Assembly (NCBI GenBank): GCA_017480345.1
Contig: JAFVAU010000022.1
Span: 1-64,000 of the forward strand
DNA from: Bacteroidales bacterium
GTDB lineage: Bacteria; Bacteroidota; Bacteroidia; Bacteroidales; UBA932
Direction: 5' to 3'
DNA: 64,000 bases
The notes under the pieces were generated by a model that did no database searches, was not told where the DNA came from, and saw nothing but the letters and a program-made list of their open reading frames with translations. Position numbers and translations under genes: made by a program. Position 1 is the first letter of the stretch, and every line of letters starts with the position of its first letter. Positions 62,876 through 64,000 of this stretch are shown piece after piece.

Positions 62876-63999
62876 TATTCGAAATAATAGTTTTCCAAAT
62901 CCGTTATCTCCGGCGTCACATTCTCACCGGCAGTATTGCAATAAGAGCCCTTGAGGGCATCCGGGAACACGTCCCCCTCCGAAACACCCAGCGTACCGTC
63001 CTTGAGCACTTTCTGCATCCAGAGGCCCCAGATGGGAAGGGCCATGTTGGCACCCTGTCCCAGGTTGGTGCTGGTGAAGTGGACATAGCGGTCTTCCGCT
63101 CCCACCCATACACCGGCGGTGATGGAGGGCGTATAGCCTATGAACCAGCCGTCGGAGTTGTCGTTGGTGGTGCCCGTCTTGCCGGCTATCTCTCCCTTGA
63201 GCCCGTAGCGGAAACGCAGGCGCGCACCGGTGCCTCCGGCATCCACCACTGCGCGCATCATCTGAATCATGGCGCCGGTGGCCCGCTGCGAGAGGGCTTC
63301 CCGCTTGCGGTCGCTGAACTGGCTGAGCACATTCCCGTCGCTGTCCTCGATGCGGGTGACAAAGATGGGAGAGGTATAGGTTCCGCCCGAAGGGTAGGTG
63401 TTGTAGGCGGTAACCATGTCGTAGACGGAAAGGTCTGCCGATCCCACGCAGAGCGACGCCACCGGGTCCACGAAGCCGGTAATGCCCATCTTCCGCATCA
63501 TGGAAACCATGGACGGGGCGCCCAATTCCTTCATCAGATAGGCCGATACGGAGTTGGAGCTGTGGGCCAGGCCCCAAGTAAGGTCTACCATGGTGCCGTC
63601 GGCATGGGTATCCTGGGGAGACCAGGTTTCTCCGTCGTTATTCACCACAATGACCACGGGGGCGTTGAGCACAGGGTCGCAGGGAGTCATGCCGGACTCC
63701 ATGGCCTCCGTATAGATGAAGGGCTTGATGGTGGAACCCACCTGACGCTTGCCCTGGCGGACATTGTCATACTTGAAGTAGCGGTAGTCCGGACCTCCCA
63801 CATAGGCCCTTACGTGCCCCGTTCCCGGCTGGATGGCCATGAAGGCCGCCCGGAAGAAGGACTTGTAGTAGCGGATGGAATCGTCCGGAGTGAGGGTGGT
63901 GTCCCGGTAGCCGGGCTTCTCCCAGGTAAACACGCGCATCCTCACCGGCTTGGAGAAGGAGGCCTCTATCTCCGCCTCCGAGTGGCCGGAGGCTCTCAT
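62875..63999 (-). CDS. Penicillin-binding protein 1A, transpeptidase part, 5' partial
   Basis: The frame is open at the right edge, so only the C-terminal 375 or so residues are seen. Transpeptidase motifs are intact: the serine nucleophile in GSTIKPF, SSN in AHSSNSVSAY, and KTG in GEIAGKTGTTNDNSDGWFIGYTP. The QPGTGHVRAYVGGPDYRYFKYDNVRQGKRQ region is characteristic of class A PBPs. The missing N-terminus should carry the membrane anchor and glycosyltransferase. The apparent ATG at 63999 is probably internal. Confidence 0.93.
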   Translation of the reverse strand: MRASGHSEAEIEASFSKPVRMRVFTWEKPGYRDTTLTPDDSIRYYKSFFRAAFMAIQPGTGHVRAYVGGPDYRYFKYDNVRQGKRQVGSTIKPFIYTEAMESGMTPCDPVLNAPVVIVVNNDGETWSPQDTHADGTMVDLTWGLAHSSNSVSAYLMKELGAPSMVSMMRKMGITGFVDPVASLCVGSADLSVYDMVTAYNTYPSGGTYTSPIFVTRIEDSDGNVLSQFSDRKREALSQRATGAMIQMMRAVVDAGGTGARLRFRYGLKGEIAGKTGTTNDNSDGWFIGYTPSITAGVWVGAEDRYVHFTSTNLGQGANMALPIWGLWMQKVLKDGTLGVSEGDVFPDALKGSYCNTAGENVTPEITDLENYYFE

Positions 64000-64000
64000 C

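Noticed and set aside
1..64000. CRISPR array
   Set aside because: No regularly spaced direct repeats and no cas genes were seen on reading both strands.

Overview
The window looks like a chromosome segment of a GC-rich member of the Bacteroidales. This rests on SusC/SusD and other TonB-dependent receptors, many lipoprotein signals, BACON domains, a serine DNA invertase of the Mpi type, a SAM-II riboswitch, and repeated TTTG-N18..21-TAnnTTTG promoters, the Bacteroidetes -33/-7 consensus. The genus cannot be fixed by reading; an uncultured gut Rikenellaceae-like or Cryptobacteroides-like lineage is a guess.

Layout. 1-0.8 kb: end of a PD-(D/E)XK transposase-like gene whose tail is tandemly duplicated. 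1.1-7.2 kb: SusC/SusD pair and a small exported protein. 7.4-8.8 kb: AAA+ ATPase with a palindromic promoter. 9.1-13.1 kb: CBM9-like lipoprotein, GH92 alpha-mannosidase and mannose-6-phosphate isomerase, a mannoside-use cluster. 13.2-17.9 kb: translationally coupled envelope operon (EEP-family lipoprotein, compact receptor-like barrel, M3 peptidase). 18.0-18.7 kb: HigBA. 18.9-22.9 kb: two BACON lipoproteins, one a nuclease.

22.9-31.7 kb is the most striking part. Two divergent TonB-dependent receptor genes share identical 5' ends lying in 163-bp inverted repeats (26086-26248 and 28474-28636). The DNA between encodes a serine invertase and a MNT-HEPN toxin-antitoxin pair. A complete promoter faces only the left receptor, and the right-hand copy lacks the -33 box. 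I read this as a phase switch for alternative receptors that carries a toxin-antitoxin module inside the invertible DNA.

32.2-64 kb is mostly housekeeping: metK under a SAM-II riboswitch, smpB, two M23 peptidases, alaS, an in-frame LptF/G-Fmt fusion whose Fmt part carries a palindrome-containing insertion, thiamine pyrophosphokinase, a TrpB2-type trpB behind a complete trp attenuator, an orphan fumarate reductase cytochrome b, pyrH, an esterase, aminopeptidase P, hemW, a degenerate M16 protein, a TPR protein, a U32 protein, a CotH lipoprotein, HicAB, and a PBP1A-ddl-prmC cell-wall run that leaves the window at the right edge. No tRNA, rRNA, CRISPR array or complete insertion sequence was seen.
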